From NCBI GenBank assembly GCA_900322135.1, contig ONYP01000013.1:1-32768 (forward strand): a stretch of 32,768 nucleotides of DNA, written 5' to 3'. This DNA is from an uncultured Prevotellaceae bacterium (lineage in GTDB: Bacteria > Bacteroidota > Bacteroidia > Bacteroidales > Muribaculaceae). A program made the position numbers and the translations under genes. Below, piece by piece: positions 1 through 8,254 of the stretch. Under the pieces are notes generated by a model. The model was not told the DNA's origin. It did not search any database and saw only the letters and a program-made list of their open reading frames with translations. Within the stretch, counting starts at the first letter, position 1. Every line of letters begins with the position of its first letter.

Positions 1-1
1 G

Positions 2-382
2 TGTGTAGAGATAATCGCTCCCGAGATGCAGCGTCTCGGCTGCAAGTGCCCACCGCCGGGCTACTGCTTTACTGTTGAACATGACATGGAGTACAAGCCA
101 ACGGACGTGGACATTGAGTATTGCGAACAGGTAGAGGAGATGGGAGAGGACAGTGCCATCATCCAGTTCAAGCGTCTGCCCGCAGTGCCCAAGGCGCTCT
201 GCATGAAGCACGTCGGCCCGTATGAAAGATTCCACGAATCGTATGTAGAGGCGTTCCGTTACATCGAGGAGCATGGTTACAAGCCTGTTGGTCAGTTCCG
301 CACCTGCTACATTGATGGAGTCTGGAACCAGGAGGAGGACCCCGAGAAATGGCTTTCAATCATTCAGATACCAATAGAATAG
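2..382 (+). CDS. GyrI-like effector-binding domain protein (5' end outside window)
   Basis: The reading frame is open to the left edge, so this is the C-terminal ~126 residues of a longer protein. The first in-window ATG (position 26) is unlikely to be the true start, because the preceding codons (VEIIAPE) read as ordinary coding sequence. The pattern of a 'KALCMKHVGPYERFHESY' segment, then 'YIEEHGYKPVG', then 'YIDGVWNQEEDPEKW' and a final 'IQIPI' strand matches the GyrI-like small-molecule-binding fold. In this family that fold is often the C-terminal half of MerR- or AraC-type regulators and binds hydrophobic or cationic ligands. Whether a DNA-binding domain precedes it cannot be seen. A stand-alone GyrI protein is the alternative. 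Confidence 0.72.
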   Translation, partial: CVEIIAPEMQRLGCKCPPPGYCFTVEHDMEYKPTDVDIEYCEQVEEMGEDSAIIQFKRLPAVPKALCMKHVGPYERFHESYVEAFRYIEEHGYKPVGQFRTCYIDGVWNQEEDPEKWLSIIQIPIE

Positions 383-560
383 CCGTTTATCCTAACCGCC
401 CCCCAAAAAACAACTACCCGCGCCAACAAGAAGAATGTCCTTAATGATGCCCATACAACAAATTTCAATTGATATACTTAAAGTGAAGAGATAACGATTT
501 CTAGCGAAACTCGCTTTATGATGTGATTCTTCCCATTCGCTATCAAGTAGGTGGGCATTC

Positions 561-698
561 TTACTTGATGATGTATTTCTTGCCCGTGTTGATGTAGATG
601 CCTGGAGCCGTCGGTTTGGTGTTGTAGGTGCGCCCGGTGACAGTTCCAATCGCTGGGAGAGCAATCGCCCACCTGAGAAACGGGAGGCACGGGTGAGT
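561..698 (-). pseudogene. C-terminal remnant of a secreted protein
   Basis: On the minus strand, 45 codons bounded upstream by an in-frame stop (699-701) end in PTAPGIYINTGKKYIIK. A final 'GIYI-x-NGKKVxxK' strand is the usual end of many secreted or cell-surface proteins of Prevotella and its relatives. No start codon or body of such a protein is present; the GH3 gene ends 22 bases away in another frame. I read this as the leftover 3' end of a deleted gene. The rest of the 383-720 gap shows nothing I recognise. Confidence 0.5.
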
Positions 699-720
699 TT
701 ATCTGCAATATCCTTTGGGT

Positions 721-3042
721 TTATTTCCTGTAGCGGGCGGTACGGTGGTCGGTGATGATGCCGTTCCAGTTCAGGCCGTAGGCAAAATCATACACATGAC
801 CGTCGTTGTCGCGATAGGGTGTCATGTCATGCGGCTTGTCCTCGTTTTGTGTCTCGACGGTCTGCATGTCGGCGGGCATCTGGAACGGCAGGAGGCCTTG
901 AGGCTCAAAGCGTCCTGCAATGATGTCAAGTTTTGCCTTATTCTGCACACCGAAGCACAGCAGGATAGCATCGGCGGCGGCTTCAAACTCGGCAACCACA
1001 GCCGGGCGGGTAAGGTTCAATGTCACCACCACAGGTTTATTGCCCATCAGGCGGCGTGTCTCCAACACCAGGTCAAGGTCGCCCTCGTTGATAGTCTCGA
1101 CAGTCTTGCCACGGTAGCTGCGGTCAACGAAGGACTCCATCGGGTCGCCGCCTGCTATGCTCGGCTGACGGGCCGCAGTGGCGGTATAAGGTCGGTATTG
1201 CAGGCTGATAGGCATATATCCGTTGCCCCCTGCCTCCACATCGTCGCGGCTGTATCCGAAACCGCCCAGGGGCTCGTCAATATCCACGATGGCGAAATCG
1301 GCGAGCGCCGGGTCATCGACCACAGTAAAATACTGCTCGACCAGTTCGCGGTGGATGGGATAGTCGGTCTTTTCCTCGTAATTCTCGCCCCAGAATCCTT
1401 TCCTGGCGGGATAATGGCGCTTGGGCAGATATACCCGCAGCCGCTGCTGCAAAGGCAGGCAGTCGCCGTGGTTCTTGGCCATCACGATGGAACGCAGTTG
1501 GGCGTCATAACCCGCCTGCATATATTCGGGGTTGCCGACGATGCGTGAGGCTTCATCGGGGTCCACATAGGGGTTCTCGAAGAGCCCTAACCTGAAACTG
1601 TTGAGCAATAGCCGTCGGGCACTCAGTTCAAAACGCTCGCGTGCGCTCTGCTTGCCAAAATCGTGTTCCCACATCCGATAGGCCTCGACGATGGGTTGCT
1701 TGTCCTGGTTGCCGCCGAATTGGTCAACGCCCGCCAGCAGCACACGGTAATGGCGCTGGGCCACGGTGAGGTGCTCTACACCCCAGGGTTTGCCCCAATG
1801 CTTGTCGACGGCCTCGTAGTCGCCCGTGACCACCCAGTCGGTGCAAGCCACGCCATTGAAGCCGTAGCGCTCACGCAGCAGTTCGGTGATGATGTATCGG
1901 CTATAGTTCATGGCCACATTGTCCCCAGCGGGGTCAATGCCCCATGGGACCGTATAGAACGGCATCACGGCACTGGCGCTGACGGTGGGGCCGTCGAGCT
2001 GGAAGGCGCCACGGGTGAACGGCAGCAGTCTCGTCTCGAACTGGTGCCCTGGATAGACCGCATATCTGCCGAAACTGTAGTGTGAGTCCCGACCTCCTTC
2101 CTCGGAGCCGCCACCAGGCCAATGCTTGACCATGGCATTGACGCTGTTATATCCCCAGCCGTCTTTAATCTCTGCCCCACCCTGACTGGTCTGGAAACCG
2201 TCGCAATAGGCACGAGCGTAATCAGTGACCAGTTGAGGGTCTTCGCTGAAGCATCCCAACACACGCCTCCATCGTGGCTCGGTCGCAAGATCGACCTGCG
2301 GCGACAGGGCTGTGGTGATGCCCAAAGCGCGGTATTCCCTTGATGCAATCTCACCGAAACGCTTCACCAGTTCGGGGTCCATGATGGCGCCCATGCCGAT
2401 GGGGCGCGGCCACAACGAAATCTGTCCGCCGGCTCCTGCAAGGAACTCATCGCTTGTAGCCGTCTCGTTACGGGGGTCGCTGCTGTTGTTGGCGGGAATG
2501 CCGAAGCCCAGGCCCTCGACAAATGCCTGAACCCGATTGCTCCACCGTGCGGCAACGGCGGGGCTCTCGACCTTGGTGACCAGGACGGCGCGCACATTGT
2601 CATTCTTCAGGAATGACATCTGCTCGTCGGTCAAGTCCCAAGGGTTAGCACCGCTTTCAGTGAAGGTTTTTCCGTTATACACGGGTCGGTTGGTGTTTGG
2701 AACAGGCTGATGGCTGCTGTAGAGCATCAGCCCCGCAATCTGTTCAACGCTCAATCGGCCGGCAAGGTCACGGGCGCGTTCTTCGGCTGGCAGGCGCCAG
2801 TCCTCATAGGGCTCCAACTTGCCGTTGCGGCTCAAGTCCTTGAACGGCAGGCCATCAACCATGATGATGCCCACCCCACTATCGGGCGAATAACCCAGCA
2901 CGGGTGCATCGGGATGCATGACCAGGTTGTATCCATCCTTCTCTACGATCTGATATTTCTCTTCAGCGCCGTTCATGCTGCCCGCTTGATTGAAAACAAT
3001 TGCCAGGCAAGCCATCGCTGCCAGTACTCTTGTCATTGCCAT
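721..3042 (-). CDS. Glycoside hydrolase family 3 protein (beta-glucosidase-like), exported
   Basis: This 773-residue protein starts with a hydrophobic signal segment (residues 1-20). It carries the two-domain GH3 layout: a (beta/alpha)8 N-terminal domain followed by an alpha/beta sandwich domain. Visible motifs are VKHWPGGG (305-312), the conserved Lys-His of GH3, and GFNGVACTDW (394-403), in which Asp402 is the expected catalytic nucleophile. The expected role is release of terminal glucose or related sugars from plant or microbial beta-glycans in the periplasm or at the cell surface. No SusC/SusD pair adjoins it, so it is not clearly part of a polysaccharide utilisation locus. A second ATG at 3036 is equally possible as start. 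The GH3 assignment is firm; the substrate cannot be told. Confidence 0.9.
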   Translation of the reverse strand: MAMTRVLAAMACLAIVFNQAGSMNGAEEKYQIVEKDGYNLVMHPDAPVLGYSPDSGVGIIMVDGLPFKDLSRNGKLEPYEDWRLPAEERARDLAGRLSVEQIAGLMLYSSHQPVPNTNRPVYNGKTFTESGANPWDLTDEQMSFLKNDNVRAVLVTKVESPAVAARWSNRVQAFVEGLGFGIPANNSSDPRNETATSDEFLAGAGGQISLWPRPIGMGAIMDPELVKRFGEIASREYRALGITTALSPQVDLATEPRWRRVLGCFSEDPQLVTDYARAYCDGFQTSQGGAEIKDGWGYNSVNAMVKHWPGGGSEEGGRDSHYSFGRYAVYPGHQFETRLLPFTRGAFQLDGPTVSASAVMPFYTVPWGIDPAGDNVAMNYSRYIITELLRERYGFNGVACTDWVVTGDYEAVDKHWGKPWGVEHLTVAQRHYRVLLAGVDQFGGNQDKQPIVEAYRMWEHDFGKQSARERFELSARRLLLNSFRLGLFENPYVDPDEASRIVGNPEYMQAGYDAQLRSIVMAKNHGDCLPLQQRLRVYLPKRHYPARKGFWGENYEEKTDYPIHRELVEQYFTVVDDPALADFAIVDIDEPLGGFGYSRDDVEAGGNGYMPISLQYRPYTATAARQPSIAGGDPMESFVDRSYRGKTVETINEGDLDLVLETRRLMGNKPVVVTLNLTRPAVVAEFEAAADAILLCFGVQNKAKLDIIAGRFEPQGLLPFQMPADMQTVETQNEDKPHDMTPYRDNDGHVYDFAYGLNWNGIITDHRTARYRK

Positions 3043-3090
3043 GATTTTTATTTGGGTTGTTTGACATTTCTAATGGGAATCATTCCACCG

Positions 3091-3098
3091 CAAATATA
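3091..3098 (-). promoter_or_regulatory. -7 promoter box of the GH3 gene
   Basis: On the minus strand this reads TATATTTG, a perfect TAnnTTTG Bacteroidota -7 box, about 50 bases before the GH3 start. No good -33 TTTG is seen at the standard distance. Confidence 0.55.
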
Positions 3099-3353
3099 AA
3101 CCATTTCTTTGAAATATCAGACATACTCACGCCGTCAGGTCAATTATTACCTCGTTGCAGTAATCGCGCCGCGCGAGAAATAGATGTCGGCCCGACATTT
3201 TTTCAACGCTAATTGCGCGAAATCCACGAACTCCGCGAATAAAAAACTTAGCGGGAATATACATCACAATTATGAGATCACCTATTGCAGAGTATGCGGC
3301 TGCCAAAGAGGCTGCGATGAAGCAATACTCATTGCTCTTCTAAATACCGGGGT
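3099..3353. other. Intergenic region with one short perfect palindrome
   Basis: No convincing gene lies between the GH3 promoter and the SPL gene. A perfect 15-base palindrome (ATGTCGGcCCGACAT, 3184-3198) followed by five T residues is the only structured feature. It could be a protein-binding site or a weak terminator. Confidence 0.35.
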
Positions 3354-4226
3354 TTACTTTTTTGCAGATTTCTTGACCTCCTCATGATAGAAATAGTTCA
3401 CCACAATGGGCGGTGCATCGAAGGGGCGCTTGATGCTGTCGTCATCGCGGACATACGGCAAGCCGAGCCCTTCGGCATAGGCTTTCAGCTCCACATTCAG
3501 GTTCTCCCAGTAGTCCCTTTTGCGCTTGGAATAGATTTCCTCATACAAAGGAACTAATTCAGGTCTTTTCTCTCGTATATAATCCATGATCACAGCCTTG
3601 AAAGTGCCGCGCAGGTTCAGGTTCTCCAGCCAGATGAGATTGCACTGGTCCTTGGCCCGGTCGATGATGGCTTTCACATCGGTGATGCCCGGAAAGATCG
3701 GCGAGATGAAGCAGGTGGTTCTCACGCCCGCATCATGGAACGCCTTCATGGCTGCCAGCCGTCGCTCGATGCTCACGGCGCTGTCCATGTCATCCTTGAA
3801 GGACTCGTCCAGCGTGTTCACCGACCAACTCACACGGGCATTGGAGAAGGTCTTGATGAGGTCCAGGTCGCGCAACACCAAGTCACTCTTTGTGGCTATG
3901 GAAAGTTTGATTCCGCTCCCCTGCAGTTGTTCCAGCAACGAGCGAGTGCGACAATATGTTTCCTCTTCAGGAAGATAAGGGTCGGTGACGGAACCGAAAA
4001 ACAGTTCCTTGCCACGCAACCGCTCGGGATTTTTGATGTCAGGCCAATGCTTGATGTCAAGAAACTCGCCCCAGGGCTCGGTGTGCCCCGTGAAGCGCTT
4101 CATGAACGAGGCATAGCAATACTTGCATCCATGTGTACAACCCACATAGGAATTCACCGAATAGTCGCTGACGGGCAGATTTGATTTTGTCAAGACGGTC
4201 TTGACTTCAACTTCATTGATAATCAT
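3354..4226 (-). CDS. SPL family radical SAM protein
   Basis: This ~290-residue protein carries CTHGCKYCY near its N-terminus, the CxxxCxxC-type cysteine cluster that binds the 4Fe-4S centre of radical SAM enzymes. The following ELFFGSVTDPYLPEE and the later 'ATKSDLVLRD' region are typical of the spore-photoproduct-lyase-like (SPL, Rv2578c-type) group. The members usually found in non-sporulating bacteria have no known substrate. An upstream TTG (4259) would add 11 residues, but the TTG lies inside the -7 box, so ATG 4226 is the better start. It is transcribed divergently from the phosphate transporter across a 290-base gap and shows no functional link to it. Confidence 0.85.
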   Translation of the reverse strand: MIINEVEVKTVLTKSNLPVSDYSVNSYVGCTHGCKYCYASFMKRFTGHTEPWGEFLDIKHWPDIKNPERLRGKELFFGSVTDPYLPEEETYCRTRSLLEQLQGSGIKLSIATKSDLVLRDLDLIKTFSNARVSWSVNTLDESFKDDMDSAVSIERRLAAMKAFHDAGVRTTCFISPIFPGITDVKAIIDRAKDQCNLIWLENLNLRGTFKAVIMDYIREKRPELVPLYEEIYSKRKRDYWENLNVELKAYAEGLGLPYVRDDDSIKRPFDAPPIVVNYFYHEEVKKSAKK

Positions 4227-4256
4227 GATTCCGTTGTATGTTTTGCTTTCAAGGTA

Positions 4257-4264
4257 CAAAGGTA
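4257..4264 (-). promoter_or_regulatory. -7 promoter box of the SPL gene
   Basis: The minus strand reads TACCTTTG, a perfect TAnnTTTG box, 30 bases before ATG 4226. It overlaps the alternative TTG start, which rules that start out if this promoter is used. Confidence 0.55.
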
Positions 4265-4427
4265 GCGATTTTTTCGCAAAACACTACCGCCAGCGGTAAG
4301 TGTCCCTAGGCAGTGACTTCACACCCTCATCCTTGGGACTTCGCCACCAGCCAATCCCTGATGACTTGGATGCATTGTTGATGATTATTCTCTTGATTAC
4401 CGCAAAGATACTGAAATTCGCGTGACT

Positions 4428-4466
4428 TGTAACTATATGGTAATAGACCTGTAACGGGTTTGTAAC
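4428..4466 (+). promoter_or_regulatory. Four tandem 11-bp-spaced Pho-box-like repeats
   Basis: Boxes TGTAAC (4428), GGTAAT (4439), TGTAAC (4450) and TGTAAC (4461) recur at exactly 11-bp steps, one DNA turn. This is the geometry of tandem PhoB/PhoP operator repeats in other phyla. The complement GTTACA resembles the TTAACA/TTTACA repeats bound by Bacillus PhoP. The last box ends 22 bases before the -7 box, taking the place of the -33 element, as expected for activator-dependent promoters. The neighbouring genes encode a phosphate transporter and a PhoB-like regulator. Confidence 0.6.
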
Positions 4467-4488
4467 CGCTTATTCTTGCCATGCGGTG

Positions 4489-4496
4489 TACTTTTG
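4489..4496 (+). promoter_or_regulatory. -7 promoter box of the Na/phosphate transporter gene
   Basis: TACTTTTG matches TAnnTTTG. No -33 TTTG occurs at 19-21 bases; the tandem TGTAAC boxes occupy that zone, which suggests an activated promoter. Confidence 0.55.
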
Positions 4497-4518
4497 TGGC
4501 ATCAAAAGATTTCAGAAT

Positions 4519-6222
4519 ATGCAAACACCACCCCTAGAGACATTGGATTATGTCATGATTCTGCTCAAGATATTGGGCACACTTGGATTACTCATTTTCG
4601 GAATGCGCATGATGAGCACGGCCTTGCAAAAGATGGCAGGTCCGCACCTGCGCCATGTATTGGCACGCATGACGACCAACCGTTTTGCCGGTATGCTGAC
4701 AGGTGCCGGAGTCACATGCGCAGTGCAGTCGTCATCGGCGACTACGGTGATGACGGTCTCATTTGTATCGGCAGGGCTTCTCACACTGGGGCAGGCCATC
4801 AGCGTCATCATGGGTGCCAATATCGGCACTACATTGACGGCATGGATCATGTCCCTGGGATACAATGTGGACTTGACCAATGTGGTCTTTCCGGCTTTTC
4901 TCGTGGGAATACTGCTCATCTATCACAAGCGACACCGCTATATCGGTGACTTCCTGTTCGGTATAGCGTTCCTGTTCTTCTCACTGGTGCTGTTGAGTGC
5001 CTCGGGTAAAGAACTGGACCTGGAACACAACGAGGCTGTCGTGCAATTCTTCATGTCGTTCGACACGAGAAGCCATCTGACCATCCTGGCGTTCCTCGCC
5101 ATCGGAACCGTCATCACCTGCATCGTACAGTCATCGGCAGCCGTGATGGCCATCACCATCCTGCTGTGTTCTACTGGCGTGTTGCCCATCTACCTGGGCA
5201 TCGCTCTGGTGATGGGCGAGAATATAGGCACCACAGCGACGGCCAATCTGGCGGCACTCGGTGCCAATACCGAAGCACGCAGGGCGGCTCTGGCCCACCT
5301 GTTGTTCAATGTATTTGGCGTGATTTGGGTCATGTTCATCTTCTATCCATTTGTCGATATGGTCTGCAAACTGGTAGGCTATGACCCGGCCATCGGCGGA
5401 CAAACAGAACGCTTGCCAATTGTCCTTGCCATGTTCCACACCTGCTTCAATGTGACCAACACAGCCGTCCTTATCGGGTTTATCCCTCAGATAGAGAAAG
5501 TCGTCTGCTGGCTGCTGCCCAACAAGCATGAGCAAGAACCCGAATCTTTCAAACTCCAGTATATCAAATCCAACCTGATTCAGACACCTGAGATTGCCGT
5601 CCTGCAGGCGCAAAAGGAAACAGCCCACTATGGCAGACGCGTTCAACAGATGTTTGGCATGGTTCAAGAGATGCTGCTGGAGAAAGATGAAGACAGCATC
5701 CAACAGAAATTTGAAGAGATTGAGCGGGAAGAGCAAGTTACCGATGAAGCCGAGATTGTGATTGCGCGCTTCTTGGAACAGGTGAGCGAAGGACATCTGA
5801 GTGACGACTCTAAAATGAAAACACGCCAGATGTTCCGTGAAATCGGAGAGCTTGAAAGCATTGGCGACTCATGTTATCGCTTGGCGCGCACGATGCATCA
5901 CCGAGGTCAACTCGGCAATCAATTAGATAAAATGCGCATTGAGCGGATTCAACAGATGATGACACTTTGCGACAAGGCGCTGACACAGATGAATGCCGTG
6001 CTGGCCGATCCGCTTGAAGACAACGAACTGCGCCAAACATACTACTACGAGAACATCCTTAACAAGATGCGCGATGAGCTTAAGGCGGACAATGTGCGTG
6101 CAGTCAACGATAAACAATATGATTATTCACTGGGCACCACCTTTGGTGACCTGGTGGGAGAGCTTGAGAAACTGGGAGATTATGTTGTCAATGTCGTTGA
6201 GGCGCGTTTTGGGCTGATGTAG
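4519..6222 (+). CDS. Na+/phosphate cotransporter with C-terminal PhoU-like domain
   Basis: The ~567-residue protein has two copies of the Na/Pi-cotransporter repeat, each with the signature QSS motif: AVQSSSATT (69-76) and IVQSSAAVM (202-210). About eight hydrophobic segments follow one another in the first ~330 residues. The remaining ~230 residues are helical and acidic and resemble PhoU, a common fusion in bacterial NptA-like carriers. The role is sodium-driven phosphate uptake at the inner membrane, with the PhoU part likely giving feedback on transport or on the downstream kinase. A GTG at 4486 would extend the frame but overlaps the -7 box, so ATG 4519 is chosen; ATG 4555, just before the first membrane segment, is an alternative. 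The PhoB/PhoR-like pair follows on the same strand. Confidence 0.9.
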   Translation: MQTPPLETLDYVMILLKILGTLGLLIFGMRMMSTALQKMAGPHLRHVLARMTTNRFAGMLTGAGVTCAVQSSSATTVMTVSFVSAGLLTLGQAISVIMGANIGTTLTAWIMSLGYNVDLTNVVFPAFLVGILLIYHKRHRYIGDFLFGIAFLFFSLVLLSASGKELDLEHNEAVVQFFMSFDTRSHLTILAFLAIGTVITCIVQSSAAVMAITILLCSTGVLPIYLGIALVMGENIGTTATANLAALGANTEARRAALAHLLFNVFGVIWVMFIFYPFVDMVCKLVGYDPAIGGQTERLPIVLAMFHTCFNVTNTAVLIGFIPQIEKVVCWLLPNKHEQEPESFKLQYIKSNLIQTPEIAVLQAQKETAHYGRRVQQMFGMVQEMLLEKDEDSIQQKFEEIEREEQVTDEAEIVIARFLEQVSEGHLSDDSKMKTRQMFREIGELESIGDSCYRLARTMHHRGQLGNQLDKMRIERIQQMMTLCDKALTQMNAVLADPLEDNELRQTYYYENILNKMRDELKADNVRAVNDKQYDYSLGTTFGDLVGELEKLGDYVVNVVEARFGLM

Positions 6223-6300
6223 TACCAGCCGTGGGAAAGAAAAAAAATGAATTCTATCCCTTTATTCCGAGGCGCAGCATGCATTGGTCCAAAGCAAATG
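6220..6300 (+). repeat. Diverged copy of a ~78-bp intergenic repeat
   Basis: Starting at the transporter stop codon, this stretch matches the two repeats after the response regulator gene in the same order: TAGT-x-C-x-AGCCG, GAA-A-rich, ATGAA, TTTATTCCGAGGCGCAGC, CATTGG and GCAA-TGTA. It is clearly more diverged than those two are from each other. Its 3' end runs into the Pho-box-like repeats of the next gene. Confidence 0.65.
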
Positions 6301-6315
6301 TAATAGCATTGTAAC
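6299..6315 (+). promoter_or_regulatory. Two Pho-box-like repeats upstream of the response regulator
   Basis: TGTAAT (6299-6304) and TGTAAC (6310-6315) are spaced by exactly 11 bp, as in the transporter promoter. They end 33 bases before the -7 box, one turn (11 bp) farther than in the transporter promoter. This suggests autoregulation of the PhoB-like gene. Confidence 0.55.
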
Positions 6316-6348
6316 GGCACCAGCAAATACCATTTCATATCTATTTGC

Positions 6349-6356
6349 TATATTTG
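6349..6356 (+). promoter_or_regulatory. -7 promoter box of the response regulator gene
   Basis: TATATTTG matches TAnnTTTG, ten bases before ATG 6366, so the 5' leader would be only a few bases. A near-match TCTATTTG at 6340-6347 is an alternative. Confidence 0.45.
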
Positions 6357-6365
6357 CAATCAGAT

Positions 6366-7049
6366 ATGAAACAACAACGCATTTTAGTGGTTGACGACGA
6401 GCGCAGTTTGTGCGACATTCTGCTCTATAATCTGTCGATGGCAGGTTATGAAGCCGTAGCAGTCTTTTCGGCCGAAGAGGCTCTGGACATCGGGCCTGCG
6501 GGCTTTGACCTGATCCTGCTCGATGTGATGTTGCCAGGTCTGTCTGGCTATGAGTTGGCGCAAAAACTCAAAACCGACACCGCGACCAGCAGCATACCCA
6601 TCGTGTTCCTCACTGCCATGGGTGCCGAAGACGATAAATTGCACGGCTTTGATTTGGGCGCCGATGATTATATTCCCAAACCGTTCTCAGTTCGTGAAGT
6701 GCTGGCAAGGATTAAAGCCGTGCTGGGACGCACTTCTCAAACCCATTCTCTCAACCAGGAGCTCAGCTATGAAGGCCTCAAGTTGAATATGGCCAATAAG
6801 TCGGTCACAGCCGATGGTGAAGAAATCCAAATGACCAAAACAGAATATGAGGTCTTGAAATTGTTCCTTGAGCATCGTGGACAGGTTTTCTCCCGTCAAG
6901 AAATCCTGGATAGGGTGTGGCCCCAAGGAGTGGTTGTGAGCGACCGCACTGTCGATGTCAACATCACCCGCATGCGCAAGAAAATCGGGCGATACTCGTC
7001 ATGCATCGCCACCCGTCAAGGCTTTGGTTATTTGTTTGTAGAATTGTAG
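6366..7049 (+). CDS. phoB: OmpR/PhoB-family response regulator
   Basis: The 227-residue protein has an N-terminal receiver domain: acidic pocket VVDDE (8-12), phosphoacceptor Asp53 in LLDVMLPG, Thr83 and Lys105 in YIPKPFS. The C-terminal winged-helix DNA-binding domain contains QMTKTEYEVLKLFLEHRG, SRQEILDRVW and the recognition-helix region RTVDVNITRMRKKIG. It should bind DNA as a tandem dimer, consistent with the 11-bp direct repeats in front of it and of the transporter gene. The upstream TTG at 6345 is ignored because it lies beside the -7 box. The kinase follows after a repeat-filled 226-base gap. That it regulates phosphate genes is inferred from the neighbours and boxes, not from the protein alone. 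Confidence 0.88.
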   Translation: MKQQRILVVDDERSLCDILLYNLSMAGYEAVAVFSAEEALDIGPAGFDLILLDVMLPGLSGYELAQKLKTDTATSSIPIVFLTAMGAEDDKLHGFDLGADDYIPKPFSVREVLARIKAVLGRTSQTHSLNQELSYEGLKLNMANKSVTADGEEIQMTKTEYEVLKLFLEHRGQVFSRQEILDRVWPQGVVVSDRTVDVNITRMRKKIGRYSSCIATRQGFGYLFVEL

Positions 7050-7217
7050 TGCAAGCCGAGAGAAGAACAAAAATGAATATTTTTTTATTCCGAGGCGCAG
7101 CCTACATTGGCCACAGGCAATTGTAGTGCAAGCCGAGAGAAGAACAAAAAATGAAAATTTTTTTTATTCCGAGGCGCAGCCTACATTGGCTATAGGCAAT
7201 TGTAGTGCAAGCCGAGC
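7044..7217 (+). repeat. Tandem ~78-bp repeats (two full copies plus a partial third)
   Basis: Copy 1 (7044-7120) and copy 2 (7121-7199) are nearly identical over 77-79 bases; a partial third copy starts at 7200. Each has TTGTAGTGCAAGCCGAG, GAAGAACAAAAA, an A/T tract and TTATTCCGAGGCGCAGCC, then an imperfect hairpin CTACATTGG...CAATTGTAG that spans into the next copy. The response regulator's stop codon (TAG, 7047-7049) lies inside the repeat. No open frame runs through it. A diverged copy follows the transporter gene. Confidence 0.85.
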
Positions 7218-7275
7218 GCCATGGAACATGTATCGATGACAAAAGGTGCAACCCAAATTATCCAACTATTGAGAT

Positions 7276-8211
7276 ATGAAGCATTTATCCGAAGGTAGAA
7301 AGATGTTCCTCACCGTCATGGTGATATTTGTTGTCTATGCAGTGATCTTCATCCTGTTTGAAGACTATGACCGCCATTTCTTGAGGCCTTTCATGGAAAG
7401 CAGTGATTGGCACTTGATGCTGTTCTCGATTGTAGTCATGATCATTTTGGGCGTTTTGCTGCATCGTTATTCACACCGCATGGATGAACGCATCAGCAAA
7501 GAGCAGGCCGAAAAAGAGACCAGGATGCGCCGGGAACTCACCCAAAACATTTCGCATGAACTCAAGACACCGGTTTCCAGCATTCTGGGATATACCGAGA
7601 CCATACTCGACCATCCTGACATGGAAGACGACACACGGCGACAGTTCATCGAGCGGACACAATCCCAAGCGCGCCGTCTATCCGCTTTGTTACAGGATAT
7701 CTCCACATTGAACCGCATGGACTATGCTGCCGAAATGTTTGCCATAAAGCCGGTTGATGTATCACGAATCGTGGCCGACATTGTCAAGGAAACAGAACTC
7801 ACAGCCATCAGCAAGAAAATTGCCGTGTGTAACTGTATGTCTCAAGACATCATCGTTAACGGCAATGAGTCCCTCATCTACAGCATCTTCAGCAACTTGA
7901 TGGATAACGCCCTGAATTATGCAGGCGACGGGGCAACGGTCATCATCTGTGCCTATGAGCATGAAAATGATTGGCAATTCACATTCTCCGATAATGGAGT
8001 GGGCATCGATGCCGAACATCTGCCGCGCATTTTTGAACGCTTTTATCGCCTTGACAAGGGGCGCAGCCGCTCATTGGGCGGAACGGGATTAGGGCTCTCC
8101 ATCGTCAAGAATGCTGTCATGCTGCACGGAGGCACCATTACAGCAAAAGCAGAAGAAGACGGAGGCCTGCGCTTTGAATTCACCCTCAAAAAAAGCGGTT
8201 CAAACCGATAG
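7276..8211 (+). CDS. phoR: PhoR-like sensor histidine kinase
   Basis: The 311-residue kinase has two membrane segments (about 10-27 and 47-62) with only a short periplasmic loop of ~20 residues, so it has no large sensor domain. HisKA follows with NISHELKTP (His94). The ATPase domain shows the N box NLMDNALNY, G1 DNGVGID, F box FERFYRLD and G2 GGTGLGLSI. The absence of an extracytoplasmic sensor is typical of PhoR kinases, which take their signal from the transporter and PhoU. This fits the PhoU-fused carrier two genes upstream. The partner is the adjacent response regulator. Confidence 0.87.
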   Translation: MKHLSEGRKMFLTVMVIFVVYAVIFILFEDYDRHFLRPFMESSDWHLMLFSIVVMIILGVLLHRYSHRMDERISKEQAEKETRMRRELTQNISHELKTPVSSILGYTETILDHPDMEDDTRRQFIERTQSQARRLSALLQDISTLNRMDYAAEMFAIKPVDVSRIVADIVKETELTAISKKIAVCNCMSQDIIVNGNESLIYSIFSNLMDNALNYAGDGATVIICAYEHENDWQFTFSDNGVGIDAEHLPRIFERFYRLDKGRSRSLGGTGLGLSIVKNAVMLHGGTITAKAEEDGGLRFEFTLKKSGSNR

Positions 8212-8254
8212 TAACCCCGACGAAGTGCAAGGTAACCACAATGATTGCCCTAGT

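Noticed and set aside
715-1548. Long plus-strand open frame opposite the GH3 gene
   Set aside because: It is the antisense shadow of a GH3 gene with clear motifs and a promoter; the translated frame has no recognisable domain.
7044-7217. CRISPR array
   Set aside because: The repeats are ~78 bp, directly adjacent with no unique spacers, and no cas genes are near.
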